DNA of 64,000 bases, from contig CBDHEI010000002.1 of the NCBI GenBank assembly GCA_965262055.1, forward strand, positions 1,364,001-1,428,000. Reading direction: 5' to 3'. The notes under the pieces are model-generated. The model had not been told where the DNA came from, searched no databases, and was given only the letters and a program-made list of their open reading frames with translations. A program made the translations under genes and the position numbers. Origin of the DNA: G958296245 sp965262055. Its GTDB lineage: Bacteria > Chloroflexota > Dehalococcoidia > Lucifugimonadales > G958296245. Positions 48,904 through 58,954 of the stretch are shown in pieces (the stretch's first letter is position 1; each line of letters opens with the position of its first letter).

Positions 48904-50514
48904 TCATCGTTCTCCTTGGTCGAGGACTGCGGGGAGCGTGAAGTAGAAGCACGCGCCTTCGCCGGGTTTCGACTCGGCCCAGATGAGGCCGCCGTGCCGG
49001 TCGATGATGCGTTGGCAGATCGCCAAGCCTATGCCCGTACCGGGGATATCGGCCTTCCGGTGCAACCTCTTGAATACTCCGAACACCCGCTCGGCATACC
49101 TTTGGTCGAACCCGATGCCGTTGTCGCGAATGGAGAAAGTCCAAAAGTCATTGTTCCGCTCGGCGCCGACCTCGATTCGTGGACGGTTTTCGGCCTTGAA
49201 CTTCAGCGCGTTGCCGATGATGTTCTGGAATAGCTGCCCCAGTTTTGAGGCGTCTCCGTTGACCCGCGGGAGCTCCGAGTAGACGACCTCGGCTTTGCTC
49301 TCTTGGATGGCCATTTCCAGATTGGCCAAGGCTTCCTGAACGACGGGCACGGTATCGGTTGGTACCATCTCCGCATCTTGACCTACTCTTGAATAGGCCA
49401 GGAGATCGGTGATGAGACGCTGCATCCGGTTGGCGCCGTCCACGGCGAAGTGGATGTACTTGTCGGCGCGCTCGTCGAGCTGCCCGGCGTACCGGCGTCC
49501 GAGAAGGGATACATAGCTGGATACCATGCGAAGCGGCTCCTGGAGGTCGTGGGAGGCGACGTATGCGAACTGCACCAGCTCTCGATTCGACCGTGCCAGT
49601 TCTTCCGACTGTCGTGTGACCTGGGCATGTAGCTGTGCGTGGGCGATTGCGCCGGCGATATAGACCGCGATGCGCTCGGCCAATAGCCGGTGGCGCTCGG
49701 AGTAGGCGCGCTCGGTGAGCGAGTGGAGGCTGAGGCACCCGATCGGGTCTCCTCGATACAGGAGCGGGGCCGACAGAAACGACCTCAGCCCCATACCGTA
49801 TGCACCGACCAGTCCGGCGTACCCAGTGGCGGCCTCAGCCTCGTCTGCCGGGTGAAAGACTATGCACCTCTGGGACTTGATCGCCGTTAGGGAGAGGGTG
49901 CCTTCGGTGGCGTACGCTTGGCCTCGAGCCCTGTCAGGCACTTCGACTACGCTCGATTGGTACGTGTCGACCATCCGGTCCGGCCGGTCGGCGATGAGAT
50001 TGATGACGATGCGATCGAATGGAATGAGCTGCGAGACCTCTTCCCCGAAGCGTTGGTAGACATCGTCGATTGCCAGTGACGAGCCGATAATACGGGCGAT
50101 GTTGGAGAGGGCCTCTTGGTCGCGGGTCCGGCGTCGCTGCTCGGCGATGCTGGCCCTCAGGGCATCCTGGGCGTGGCGCCGGTCCGTAATGTCGAAACCG
50201 TAGATGTGTCCGACTCCGAACTCGCTGACGCCGACGACGATGAAATGGAACCATCTGCCGCCTATCTCGGTCTCGAAGTCGACGTGGCCGTCGCTAACGA
50301 TAGTTTGCCCAAGAATCAAACTAGCCATGGCCGGCAGGATGCCGACGAGGGAAGACCCCTCCATCGCCTCGGGACCGATCAGTTCGGCGGCGGCCGGATT
50401 GATGCTGAGCACGGTTCCGTCCGAATCGAACCGCAGAACCGGCGACGGATTGAAGTACGCGAAGGACGGCGCTTCCGGTACGGCTCCGCCTGAGGTGCTC
50501 GCCCCTGTTGACAT
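48904..50514 (-). CDS. PAS-GAF sensor histidine kinase
   Basis: A 536-residue soluble kinase with no membrane helices. PAS domain about residues 20-115 (VLRFDSDGTVLSINPAAAEL), a short coiled linker, GAF domain about 135-290 (SFLSAPLLYRGDPIGCLSLH), then HisKA with the phosphorylated His in YVASHDLQEPLRMV near 320. The ATPase domain has GNALKFK (N box) near 440, RDNGIGFDQRY (G1) near 470, VFKRLHR near 487 and GTGIGLAICQRI (G2) near 500. The DHP domain type and neighbours are phytochrome-like, but the PHY domain and the usual bilin Cys are not evident, so the signal is unknown. It is flanked by two Rcp1-like response regulators on the same strand. Confidence 0.92.
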   Translation of the reverse strand: MSTGASTSGGAVPEAPSFAYFNPSPVLRFDSDGTVLSINPAAAELIGPEAMEGSSLVGILPAMASLILGQTIVSDGHVDFETEIGGRWFHFIVVGVSEFGVGHIYGFDITDRRHAQDALRASIAEQRRRTRDQEALSNIARIIGSSLAIDDVYQRFGEEVSQLIPFDRIVINLIADRPDRMVDTYQSSVVEVPDRARGQAYATEGTLSLTAIKSQRCIVFHPADEAEAATGYAGLVGAYGMGLRSFLSAPLLYRGDPIGCLSLHSLTERAYSERHRLLAERIAVYIAGAIAHAQLHAQVTRQSEELARSNRELVQFAYVASHDLQEPLRMVSSYVSLLGRRYAGQLDERADKYIHFAVDGANRMQRLITDLLAYSRVGQDAEMVPTDTVPVVQEALANLEMAIQESKAEVVYSELPRVNGDASKLGQLFQNIIGNALKFKAENRPRIEVGAERNNDFWTFSIRDNGIGFDQRYAERVFGVFKRLHRKADIPGTGIGLAICQRIIDRHGGLIWAESKPGEGACFYFTLPAVLDQGER

Positions 50515-50624
50515 TTTGGAACTTCACCTTGGCCTTGTCAGGCCGCATAGGGGGTTAGACAGCGGTGGCCCTCGCACTGCTACAGGTTAGCCCGCGGCGG
50601 CCCGGTGTCATCGACGGAACGGCG

Positions 50625-51131
50625 TTAGAATGGCCACCACCACTTCTTCTTGGATTCAGATTCGGAGGCCGTGGGTGGCGGGGCCGGGGGCGGCATGATG
50701 GGGAATTTGGCGGCTGGCTCGCCGAGTCGACGGACCACGTCGTTGAACCGGCTGAGCTGGATGGGCTTTCTGCTGAACCGGCTAGCCGGTATGTTGTAAG
50801 AGTTCAGGAGACTCTCCTCGGCCGAGGTCCCGGTAAGGATCATCACCGGGATGGCCCTTAGCTCGCCGTCGGCGGCCATCTCCCGGAGGACGTTGAGTCC
50901 GTCTTTGGTTGGCAGGTTCAGATCGAGGAGGATGAGGTCGGGGCGTGGGGCGTGAGCGTATTCGTCACGTTGGCGAAGGTACGCCATCGCGGGCTCACCG
51001 TCGTCGACGACGGCAACGTTGGCTTCGTGCCCAGACTCTTCGATGAGCTCTTTGGTGAGCTCGACATCCCCGGGATTATCCTCCACAAGCAGTATCTGGA
51101 GAGGACCTCTTTGTGCGGTGTCCGTTGCCAT
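50625..51131 (-). CDS. Rcp1-like response regulator with Pro-rich tail
   Basis: A 168-residue receiver domain, paralogous to the one at 48429. LQILLVEDNPGDVELTKELI, LILLDLNLPTKDGLNVLREM (phosphorylated Asp near residue 67), VMILTGTSAEESLL and FSRKPIQLSRF (Lys). The C-terminal tail is unusual: PIMPPPAPPPTASESESKKK followed by WWWPF, a flexible Pro/Ser/Lys stretch ending in aromatic residues that may tether it to a partner or membrane. ATG 51131 is preferred because GGGAGG precedes it. It is the first gene of the leftward regulator-kinase-regulator operon; a 110-base gap separates it from the kinase. Confidence 0.9.
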   Translation of the reverse strand: MATDTAQRGPLQILLVEDNPGDVELTKELIEESGHEANVAVVDDGEPAMAYLRQRDEYAHAPRPDLILLDLNLPTKDGLNVLREMAADGELRAIPVMILTGTSAEESLLNSYNIPASRFSRKPIQLSRFNDVVRRLGEPAAKFPIMPPPAPPPTASESESKKKWWWPF

Positions 51132-51807
51132 GTCTGCCTCCCTGTTCCCCTGAACGTCATCGGAATTCGTCGCCGAGGGGACTTTTTGTATCACACCCTA
51201 TAGTCCTACGAATTACCTTGTCAACATCGCGAATCGATTCACAATCGTCATCCCGCCCTGCCCCCGTACTCCGATACGAGCCAGCTGTCCCAATCCTGAA
51301 TCCCCGTAAGTCCTGATGCTGACAACAACCCGGCGGTGCTAATCACCCCTCCCGGAGTCCAGAGGGGCGAGGCCCCTAGCTGGGTGTGGGGGTGTCCCCA
51401 ACGATCCCCTTCGGGGGTCCGTGGCCGGGGTATGCAAGAAGCTCGCTACCCTCCGTCAGGTGGTGGAATGAGCGGCCTCCTCACATTGATCGGTACGAAC
51501 ACACGTGCTACGATATGCTCATGGACAACCCCCGAGCACATACCCGCCAAACCCCAGCCGGCAGCGCCGAAACCCCTGTACCAATCTCGCCCAAAGCGTC
51601 CCAAAACATGGATTTTGCCGCCCCAAAACTGTTCCGAAGCCCTCCCAGATGTCCCACATGCCAGATATGAAATGGAACAAATGGAGCATTTTGAAACACT
51701 TTTCGGGGGATGGGGTCTCCCAACCCCGGCCAAGTTGCGGCCCCATACCCCCGATGCTATAGTTCAACTTGGATCGTATGCCCATGGGATAGCCGCAGGA
51801 GACCCAG
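51132..51807. other. 676-base intergenic region with repeat fragment
   Basis: No supported gene. Around 51343-51425 GTCCAGAGGGGCGAGGCCCC and GGGGGTGTCCCC resemble the interior of the MITE-like repeats at 45055 and 63804, in the same order but diverged. The 51590-51720 stretch is A/C-rich on this strand, with motifs such as CCCAAAACATGG, and is open in several frames by chance. A promoter for the next gene lies at the right edge. Confidence 0.55.
51735..51763 (+). promoter_or_regulatory. candidate promoter of the glutamine synthetase gene
   Basis: TTGCGG (51735-51740) and TATAGT (51758-51763) are separated by 17 bases. The start codon lies 45 bases after the -10 box, with CAGGAGA as ribosome binding site. 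The -10 box matches 5 of 6. Confidence 0.55.
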
Positions 51808-53166
51808 ATGGCTACTTTGGAACAAGTTCAACAGCGCATCGAGGATGACCGGATCGAGTACCTGCTCGTCCAGTTCGTAGACATAAACGGATCCCCCAAG
51901 GTCAAGATGGTGCCCGCCAACCACCTCGAGGACGTCGTGGTCGAGGGCGCCGGGTTCGCTGGAGCCGCCGTCCGGGGACTGGGCCAGGGCCCGCACTCCC
52001 ACGACATGATGGCCCGCGTCGACCTCGACACCTACAGCGTCGCCCCATGGACGGAGGGCGTCGCCCGCCTGGCCTCCGACCTCTACGTCGACGATGAGCC
52101 ATACATGTATTGCGCCCGGCAGAACCTCAAGCGGGTGCTCTCATCGGCCAAGGACGACGGTTACGTCTTCAACGTCGGCATCGAGCCCGAGCACTTCCTG
52201 GTCACGAGGAACGACGACGGCTCCATCTCGGTCTGGGACCCCAATAAGATCGACACCCTCGACAAGCCCTGCTACGATTTCAAGGGCATCGCAAACGTGA
52301 TCGGCTACCTCAGGGAGCTGATGGACGGTATGGCCCGCGTCGGCTGGGACGTCTACCAGTCCGACCACGAGGACGCGAACGGCCAGTACGAGGTCAACTT
52401 CGTCTACAGCGACGTGCTGACCACCGCCGACCGGTATACCTTCTTCAAGATGATGACCAGCCAGTATGCTCAGCAGTACGGCGCCATCGCCACTCACATG
52501 CCCAAGCCCTTCACGGACAGGGCCGGAAGCGGCGGCCACGTCCACTTCCACGTCGCCGACGCCGACTCCGGCGACAACCTCTTCCTGGACGAAGGCGACA
52601 GCAGGGGCCTCGGCCTATCCGAGTTCGCATACCACTTCATCGGCGGCATCTTCGCGCACGCCCCCGCCCTCTGCGCCGTCAATTCGCCCACCGTCAACTG
52701 TTACAAGCGGCTGCAGGTCGGCGAAGGACTGACCGGCGCCCGGTCGGGCTTCACCTGGACACCCGCCTTCATCTCCTACGGGGATAACAACAGGACCCAG
52801 ATGATCCGCACCGCGGGCCCCGGCCACCTTGAAGACCGGACCGTCTCCGCCGCCTGCAACCCCTATCTCTCTATGGCGGCCTACCTCACCGCGGGCCTCG
52901 ACGGTGTGCGGCGCGGCCTCGATCCCGGAGAGCCGCATCTCGGCAATCTCTACGACCTGGGACTGGAGGAGATACGGCGCAGGGGCATCCGGCAGTTCCC
53001 CCAGACCTTGGCTGAGGCGGTGGCCGAGTTGCGCAACGACGAGGTAGTCCAGGGAGCCCTGGGCCCTATCTACGATGAGTTCGTGACCCTGAAAGAGGCT
53101 GAGTGGCGTGAGTACCACAGCCAGGTCTCCCAGTGGGAGATAGACCGCTATCTGACCTTGTTCTAG
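51808..53166 (+). CDS. glutamine synthetase family protein (GlnT-like)
   Basis: A 452-residue glutamine synthetase-fold enzyme. The N-terminal beta-grasp (YLLVQFVDINGSPKVKMVPA) is followed by the catalytic domain: FNVGIEPEHFL near residue 121 (ExE metal site), the Glu/Asp cluster NGQYEVNFVY near 191, GSGGHVHFHVAD near 234, NSPTVNCYKRL near 292 and the Arg-containing LEDRTVSAACNPYLSMAAYL near 343. The adenylylation loop of class I GlnA is not evident. It may make glutamine or gamma-glutamyl amides, as GlnT-like proteins acting on methylamine do; sequence alone does not decide. AGGAGA precedes ATG 51808. Confidence 0.87.
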   Translation: MATLEQVQQRIEDDRIEYLLVQFVDINGSPKVKMVPANHLEDVVVEGAGFAGAAVRGLGQGPHSHDMMARVDLDTYSVAPWTEGVARLASDLYVDDEPYMYCARQNLKRVLSSAKDDGYVFNVGIEPEHFLVTRNDDGSISVWDPNKIDTLDKPCYDFKGIANVIGYLRELMDGMARVGWDVYQSDHEDANGQYEVNFVYSDVLTTADRYTFFKMMTSQYAQQYGAIATHMPKPFTDRAGSGGHVHFHVADADSGDNLFLDEGDSRGLGLSEFAYHFIGGIFAHAPALCAVNSPTVNCYKRLQVGEGLTGARSGFTWTPAFISYGDNNRTQMIRTAGPGHLEDRTVSAACNPYLSMAAYLTAGLDGVRRGLDPGEPHLGNLYDLGLEEIRRRGIRQFPQTLAEAVAELRNDEVVQGALGPIYDEFVTLKEAEWREYHSQVSQWEIDRYLTLF

Positions 53167-53232
53167 CACCCCATTCACTTGGAGCCAATACACCCTGGCC
53201 ATATGCCCGTCATTCCCGCAGTCTATTCGTCT

Positions 53233-53250
53233 TTCCCGCGAAAGCGGGAA
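53233..53250. terminator. short GC-rich hairpin after the glutamine synthetase gene
   Basis: TTCCCGC-GAAA-GCGGGAA forms a 7-base stem closed by a GNRA tetraloop. The unit CATTCCCGCGAAAGCGGGAATGCAG resembles widespread bacterial REP-type hairpins; half of it recurs near 57135 (CTTCCCGCGAAGGCAG). Confidence 0.6.
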
Positions 53251-53297
53251 TGCAGACCGACGGTCCTGAAGACGACCGACACTAAGGAGGAGCCTCG

Positions 53298-53687
53298 ATG
53301 AGCACGAGCGTAGAAAACCAGATGACCGTGGAGATACTGGCAGAGTTCGCCGACGCGTGGACTAGGCACGACCTCGATGCCCTCATGTCCTTCATGTCTG
53401 ACGACTGCATGTTCCAGCTATCCATGGGCCCCAACATCGACGGCGCCAGTTTCGTGGGGCGCGACAAGGTAAGGGAAGGGTACAAGAAGGTCCTCGACCT
53501 CTTCCCGGACGCCCAGTGGGTGGACGACAGCCACTTCGTGGCCGGCGACCGCGGTGCCTCCGAGTGGACTTTCAAGGCCACTGGGCCAGATGGCAACGAG
53601 ATTGAGGTCCGCGGATGCGACATCTTTACCTTCCAGGGCGATAAGATATCGGTCAAGAACTCCTTCCGTAAGACGAGGATCTCCTGA
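53298..53687 (+). CDS. SnoaL-like / NTF2-fold small protein
   Basis: A 129-residue protein with the SnoaL-like cone fold: EILAEFADAWTRHDLDALMS near residue 12, FMSDDCMFQLSMGPN, FVGRDKVREGYKKVL near 52 and a C-terminal CDIFTFQGDKISVKNSFRKT. Such proteins are small enzymes (cyclases, isomerases, hydrolases) or ligand-binding proteins; no catalytic residue can be named with confidence. TAAGGAGG lies just upstream of ATG 53298. It sits alone between glutamine synthetase and greA. Confidence 0.85.
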   Translation: MSTSVENQMTVEILAEFADAWTRHDLDALMSFMSDDCMFQLSMGPNIDGASFVGRDKVREGYKKVLDLFPDAQWVDDSHFVAGDRGASEWTFKATGPDGNEIEVRGCDIFTFQGDKISVKNSFRKTRIS

Positions 53688-53749
53688 GTACTTCCCGGAA
53701 GGCTGTTCACGAGGGGCCCGGCGCGGGCCCACGACCTAAGAGAGGGAAT

Positions 53750-54562
53750 ATGGAATCAACTCCCAGCGGGCCGGTTTCGCTCGTAGACGCGGTCGGCCTC
53801 TACCTGAACAGCCTTAAGAAAACGGACGGTTCCAAGCAACAGCACGTAATGAGGTTTGCCCAGTGGGCGGGCGGCGACAGGCTCATGAATGAGTTCAAGC
53901 CCTCTGAGATAGACCAGTTCGGCCAGGACACGATGGGCTCGGGGGGCGGCGACCAGGCCGTGGAGCGCCTCCAGGAAGTAAAACGCTTCCTCTCGTTTGC
54001 CCAGAAGAAGGGACTCACCGAGGTCAAGCTCGCCCAGCACCTGCGCGTTCCGAGGGCCGGTACCAAGAGCAGGCGCGCGGCGCGCCTGGATGAGCCGGAA
54101 CGTGAGGTGATCAGTCCCGAGGCCTACCGTCAGCTCCTTGAAGAGGTGGAGGGAAAGCGGGCCCAGAGGGGCCCCATCGCTCTGGAGATCCGCCGCGCGG
54201 CAGCAGACAAGGATGTGAGAGAGAACGCCCCTTTGGAAGCCGCTCGCGAGCAGCTCGGCCTCGTCGAGTCCAGGATCCGGGAGATAGAGCGCACACTCGA
54301 GACAGCCGTCGTGGTGGACGCCGCGTCGCTTGGCAAGGGCTCGGCCGTCAGATTCGGCTCTCAGGTCAAGCTGGAAGACCTCGCCTCCGGCAGACAGGTC
54401 AGCTACACTGTTGTCAGCGCCATGGAGGCCAACCCTCGCGAGAGCAAGATCTCAGCCGCCTCCCCCGTCGGCAAGGCGCTGATGAACAAAGTCCCCGGAC
54501 AGCAGGTCGAAGTCACGACGCCCAGGGGCAAGCAGCGCTTCAAGCTCCTCCAAGTCACCTGA
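53750..54562 (+). CDS. greA: GreA-type transcription elongation factor with N-terminal recombinase-like domain
   Basis: A 270-residue fusion. Residues about 8-100 (SLVDAVGLYLNSLKK, then HVMRFAQWAGGDRLMNEFKP and RLQEVKRFLSFAQKKGL) look like the SAM-like core-binding domain of tyrosine recombinases, without any catalytic domain. Residues about 118-195 are the GreA coiled coil, including IRRAAADKDVRENAPLEAAR with the acidic tip region, and 200-270 the FKBP-like domain (VRFGSQVKLEDLASGRQVSY, AASPVGKALMNKVPGQQVEV). GreA rescues backtracked RNA polymerase by stimulating transcript cleavage. Dehalococcoidia have a GreA with a similar extension as far as I recall, so this is lineage-linked rather than unique. 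GAGAGGG precedes ATG 53750. Confidence 0.85.
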   Translation: MESTPSGPVSLVDAVGLYLNSLKKTDGSKQQHVMRFAQWAGGDRLMNEFKPSEIDQFGQDTMGSGGGDQAVERLQEVKRFLSFAQKKGLTEVKLAQHLRVPRAGTKSRRAARLDEPEREVISPEAYRQLLEEVEGKRAQRGPIALEIRRAAADKDVRENAPLEAAREQLGLVESRIREIERTLETAVVVDAASLGKGSAVRFGSQVKLEDLASGRQVSYTVVSAMEANPRESKISAASPVGKALMNKVPGQQVEVTTPRGKQRFKLLQVT

Positions 54563-54800
54563 CCTCGTCCGCGTTAGATCCTTCATTAAGGTCGCCATTC
54601 ACGCCGTACACCCGGCTCCAGCCGAACGTTGATCCCGTTCGCGCCAGTTGTGGCTGACAGTCGGAAGCGTGGGGGATGTGTGGTATCTTATGCAAGGTCG
54701 CCTCGGCTCAGCGGGTCCATAGAACGGCGCGGAGGCGGCCCTCGGAGTAGAGGCCCTATTCTCCTCTCCGCAAGGAGAGGATTGAGGTGAGGGAAGAGAT

Positions 54801-55853
<1,053 letters not shown>

Positions 55854-55863
55854 GAGGCAGCAG

Positions 55864-57039
55864 TTGGCCGTCGAGATCGTGATGCCCAAGCTGGGCATGG
55901 TTATGTCCGAGGGTACCGTCGCCCGCTGGGCCAAGTCGGCGGGGGAGGCCGTGTCCCAGGGCGAGCTCATAGCCGAGATCGAGACCGAGAAGATCAACTA
56001 CGAGCTCGAGGCCACAGCCGGCGGCCTGTTCCACCCGCTGGTGGCCGAGGGAGCCGTCGTCCCCGTGGACGCGCTGCTTGGCTACCTGCTTGCCGACGGC
56101 GAGGCCGTACCCGAGGCAAAGCCAAAGCCATCGGCCGCGGCGTCCCCACAGCGCGCCCGTCGAAGGCGGGCCGCCGTCGGCAGCCCTGCCGGCGGTGACG
56201 TGCGCTCCACGCCAGGGGCCCGCAGGCTGGCCGCCAAGCTAGGCGTCGACCTTTCAGGGGTCACACCGACCGGTCCGGGCGGCAGGGTCGTAGAGGCCGA
56301 CGTGCGCGCCCTCGAGGCACAGCAGAAGGAACCCGCCGCTCCCGCGTTGCCCCCGGGGCTGCCGGAGCTGTCCGAGACGACCGCCCTCGCTGGCATGCGC
56401 AAGTCGATAGCCAGCCACATGAAGGGTAGCCTTGCCGGTACCGCCCAGCTGTCCTTCTTCCTTGACTTGGACGTGACCGACGCCCAAGCCCTCCGCAAGG
56501 AGGCCTCCTCCTCCGGCGGCGCGACCATTGGCATCGCCCACGTGATAATGAAGGCCTGCGCCGGGGCGCTAGGGAGCAATCCCCAGCTCAACACGGTGCT
56601 CTCCGGCGACACGATACTGCGCTTCGACCAGGTAGACATGGGCGTGGCGGTGTCCCTCAGGGAGGGGCTCATAGTACCCGTGGTGCGCGGCGTGGAGGGC
56701 AAGAGCATTCAGGCCCTCGCCGACGAGACCGCGGACCTTGCCGAGAAGGCCAGGCGAGGAGCTCTGTCCCCCGACGAAGTGGCCGGAGGCACCTTTACCA
56801 TCAGCGTGCTCGGCAGCGTTGACGGCTTCACACCCATCCTCAACGCCGGCCAGAGTGCCATCCTAGGCGTCGGCCGTTCGGTGGAGAAGCCCGTGGTCAG
56901 AAAGGGCGAAGTAGTCGTGCGCGAGATGATGACCGTCAGCCTCACCGTAGACCACCAGGTCATCGACGGCGCTGTAGCTGCCAGCTTCCTGCGAAGGCTA
57001 CAGCAGCTAATTGAGCGCCCCGCCCCCCTCTTCAAGTAG
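55864..57039 (+). CDS. dihydrolipoyl acyltransferase (E2) of a 2-oxoacid dehydrogenase complex
   Basis: A 391-residue three-part protein. Lipoyl domain, residues 1-78, with the modified Lys in EIETEKINYELEA near 41. After a Pro/Ala/Arg linker comes the E3/E1-binding domain, STPGARRLAAKLGVDLSGVT near 118 and PTGPGGRVVEADVRALEA. The catalytic domain (residues 170-391) includes MRKSIASHMKGSLAGTAQLS, GSVDGFTPILNAGQSAILGV and the active-site DHQVIDGAVAASFL (HxxxDG) near 364. Start is TTG 55864 behind a strong AGGAGG, 10 bases after E1 beta. No E3 (dihydrolipoamide dehydrogenase) gene follows. Confidence 0.92.
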   Translation: MAVEIVMPKLGMVMSEGTVARWAKSAGEAVSQGELIAEIETEKINYELEATAGGLFHPLVAEGAVVPVDALLGYLLADGEAVPEAKPKPSAAASPQRARRRRAAVGSPAGGDVRSTPGARRLAAKLGVDLSGVTPTGPGGRVVEADVRALEAQQKEPAAPALPPGLPELSETTALAGMRKSIASHMKGSLAGTAQLSFFLDLDVTDAQALRKEASSSGGATIGIAHVIMKACAGALGSNPQLNTVLSGDTILRFDQVDMGVAVSLREGLIVPVVRGVEGKSIQALADETADLAEKARRGALSPDEVAGGTFTISVLGSVDGFTPILNAGQSAILGVGRSVEKPVVRKGEVVVREMMTVSLTVDHQVIDGAVAASFLRRLQQLIERPAPLFK

Positions 57040-57619
57040 CCTCAGGCTGCCGCGTCGGCGCTCCTCCCAGCTTCGTGTTCCTTCGCGTCCTTCGTGGATG
57101 CATGCTGCGAGTCCCGCTACCTGCTCTTACCGTCTTCCCGCGAAGGCAGCCACCCATGACATAATTCGCACTATCTTGCAATGCTGATGGGTGGGTTCAG
57201 GCCAGAGATGCATGTTGTGAACGAAATCACTATGTTGACATTCGTCCTGAATGATGCATATATGGCTACGCCTCACTCTGGGGCGTATCATGTGGACTAA
57301 AGGCTTGGAACCCGGGACTGGAGGAGCCAAATGGTTAAGGTCTGGAAAGCGTCACGGATGTTACCCGGGATTTCCCATATTGGGAGTCTTCAGGCTCAAG
57401 GGGCAGCCCAAACGAGATGGTAGCATCATAGTCAGGTCCTGCAAGGCCAGTCAATCGCCGGTCTATCCGATAAGAGATGCGTTTGCAGTCGTAGAGCACC
57501 CTTCTTGTCCGTCTTCATCGTCCTCGTGTCCCCTGCCAGTGGGGTGAAAGCGCATTGAAGACAAGGCGACTCCCTGGAGCGCTCTCCCCCTCTTGGCAAG
57601 ATCGTGGTTGTACCCTCCC
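57040..57619. other. 580-base intergenic region before an IS1380-family transposase
   Basis: TTGACA (57235-57240) followed after 17-18 bases by ATATATG (57258-57264) is a fair promoter-like site, and GGAGGAGCCAA stands before ATG 57331. The downstream reading frame is only about 30 codons (KVWKASRMLPGISHIG) and unrecognisable, so an interrupted or decayed gene is possible. One end of the neighbouring IS must lie in this region, but I could not identify its inverted repeat. Confidence 0.4.
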
Positions 57620-58954
57620 TCAGCTTGGCGCCGGCGATAACCGGCCGATACGATCCAACACTCCCTGGAACAACCGTCGAGGAACCGACACCTCGGACAA
57701 CTGAAAGATCAACCACCGGGAGTGCCGCACCAGACGGCCTCCCATCTTGATCAGCTTGACCTGCACGCTCCGCAGCGACCAGTGCTTGACCGCCTTGGGC
57801 AGACACAGCCGGCGAAGGAAGTTCCCAAGGTTGTACGCCAGGACGAACAGAGACAGACGCACCCGGTTGGCCACGAACCGATGGCACGACAGCCGAGTCC
57901 AGTTCAGGGCGTACTTACCCTCCTTGATCCACTGCTCGGCTGTCCCGCGACCATTGTAGAATCGCACCACTCCTTCGGGGCCAGCCGTCATGCTCGTGAC
58001 GATGAAGCCCACCCGGGGGAACAACTCTCCCCTGTGCCACTCCACCTTGGCCACCACCCGCCGGGCCCGGTCCCAACTCCCGGCACGATACCAGAAGTCG
58101 TCGTATAGGATCACTGGACGCTTCGGCGGCCTCCCCACCGGCCTCCTGAGCAGAGGGGCGATCTCCCGTTGCAGCACCTCGTTGCCGGGGAGTCTTATAG
58201 CGTAAAGGACGTGCCGCTCCTCGAGGTACTCATAGATGTCCGGCTTAGCGAATGCGGCGTCGGCGCGAAAGTACCGTAGCACTCCTGTCGCCCCGTAACG
58301 CGACAGGATCGGATCCAATACATCACGCCACCTGTGCGCGCTATGTACGTTCCCCGCACGCAGCTTGGCGCCCTCACAGTCACCGAACTGGTTGAACACG
58401 AACAAAGGGTGATAGCACGTGCTCCCAAAGTGACCGTTGTACGATGCTCCCTCCTGTTCTCCATGTACCGGACTCTCCGAACTGTCCATGTCCAAGATCA
58501 CCCGCCGGTGCGGCGTGCGGGACATAGCTCCATCCACCCACTTAGCGTTCAGTCGGCCCAACCCTTACACGTTGCCGTATTGGGTGAGCACCTCGGTCTC
58601 GAACCGGCTCATGGTGTTGGTGCTGACGGCCGGTCTCTCAGGACCACCTCGCCGTCCAACGATGATCCGCATCGTCGGGTCCTGGGCCAGCCGTTCAGCG
58701 TCGTTGGTATCCTCGTAGCCCGCCAGACGACTGTACACCGACTGCCTGAGAAGGCCCACCAATCGGTGCTGCACGTTGCGACCGCCCCGACTCTCCTGCA
58801 GACACTCATTCGTCGTCTCCGTCAGTCCCAGCGCATCATCCAGCTCGCGACAGGCCAACAGTCCGGCGTCCGAGGTGATGGTAGCGCCGCGAAACTCCAA
58901 CCGTACACGTCGGTCGAAACGGAGCTTGGCGCGGAGGTTTGTGCTTTCACCCAT
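57620..58954 (-). pseudogene. IS1380-family transposase (third type) with an in-frame stop
   Basis: About 444 residues in one frame, interrupted by TAA (58567-58565) after VLTQYGNV. The N-terminal part has RLEFRGATITSDAGLLACRE with LDDALGLTE, a hallmark of IS1380 transposases. The C-terminal part has RRVILDMDSSESPVHGEQEG (first Asp), YFRADAAFAKPDIYEYLE (second Asp), GRGTAEQWIKEGKYALNWTR (Glu) and LFVLAYNLGNFLRRL. ATG 58954 follows GGAGG. Only about 25-30% of residues would match the type-X element by eye. Read-through of TAA cannot be excluded, but a dead copy is likelier. It sits upstream of the peptide-binding protein gene. Confidence 0.85.

Noticed and set aside
57251..57547. 98-codon open frame before the third IS1380-type element
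   Set aside because: Starts inside a promoter-like -10 region and ends in a Ser/Pro low-complexity stretch; no recognisable domain.
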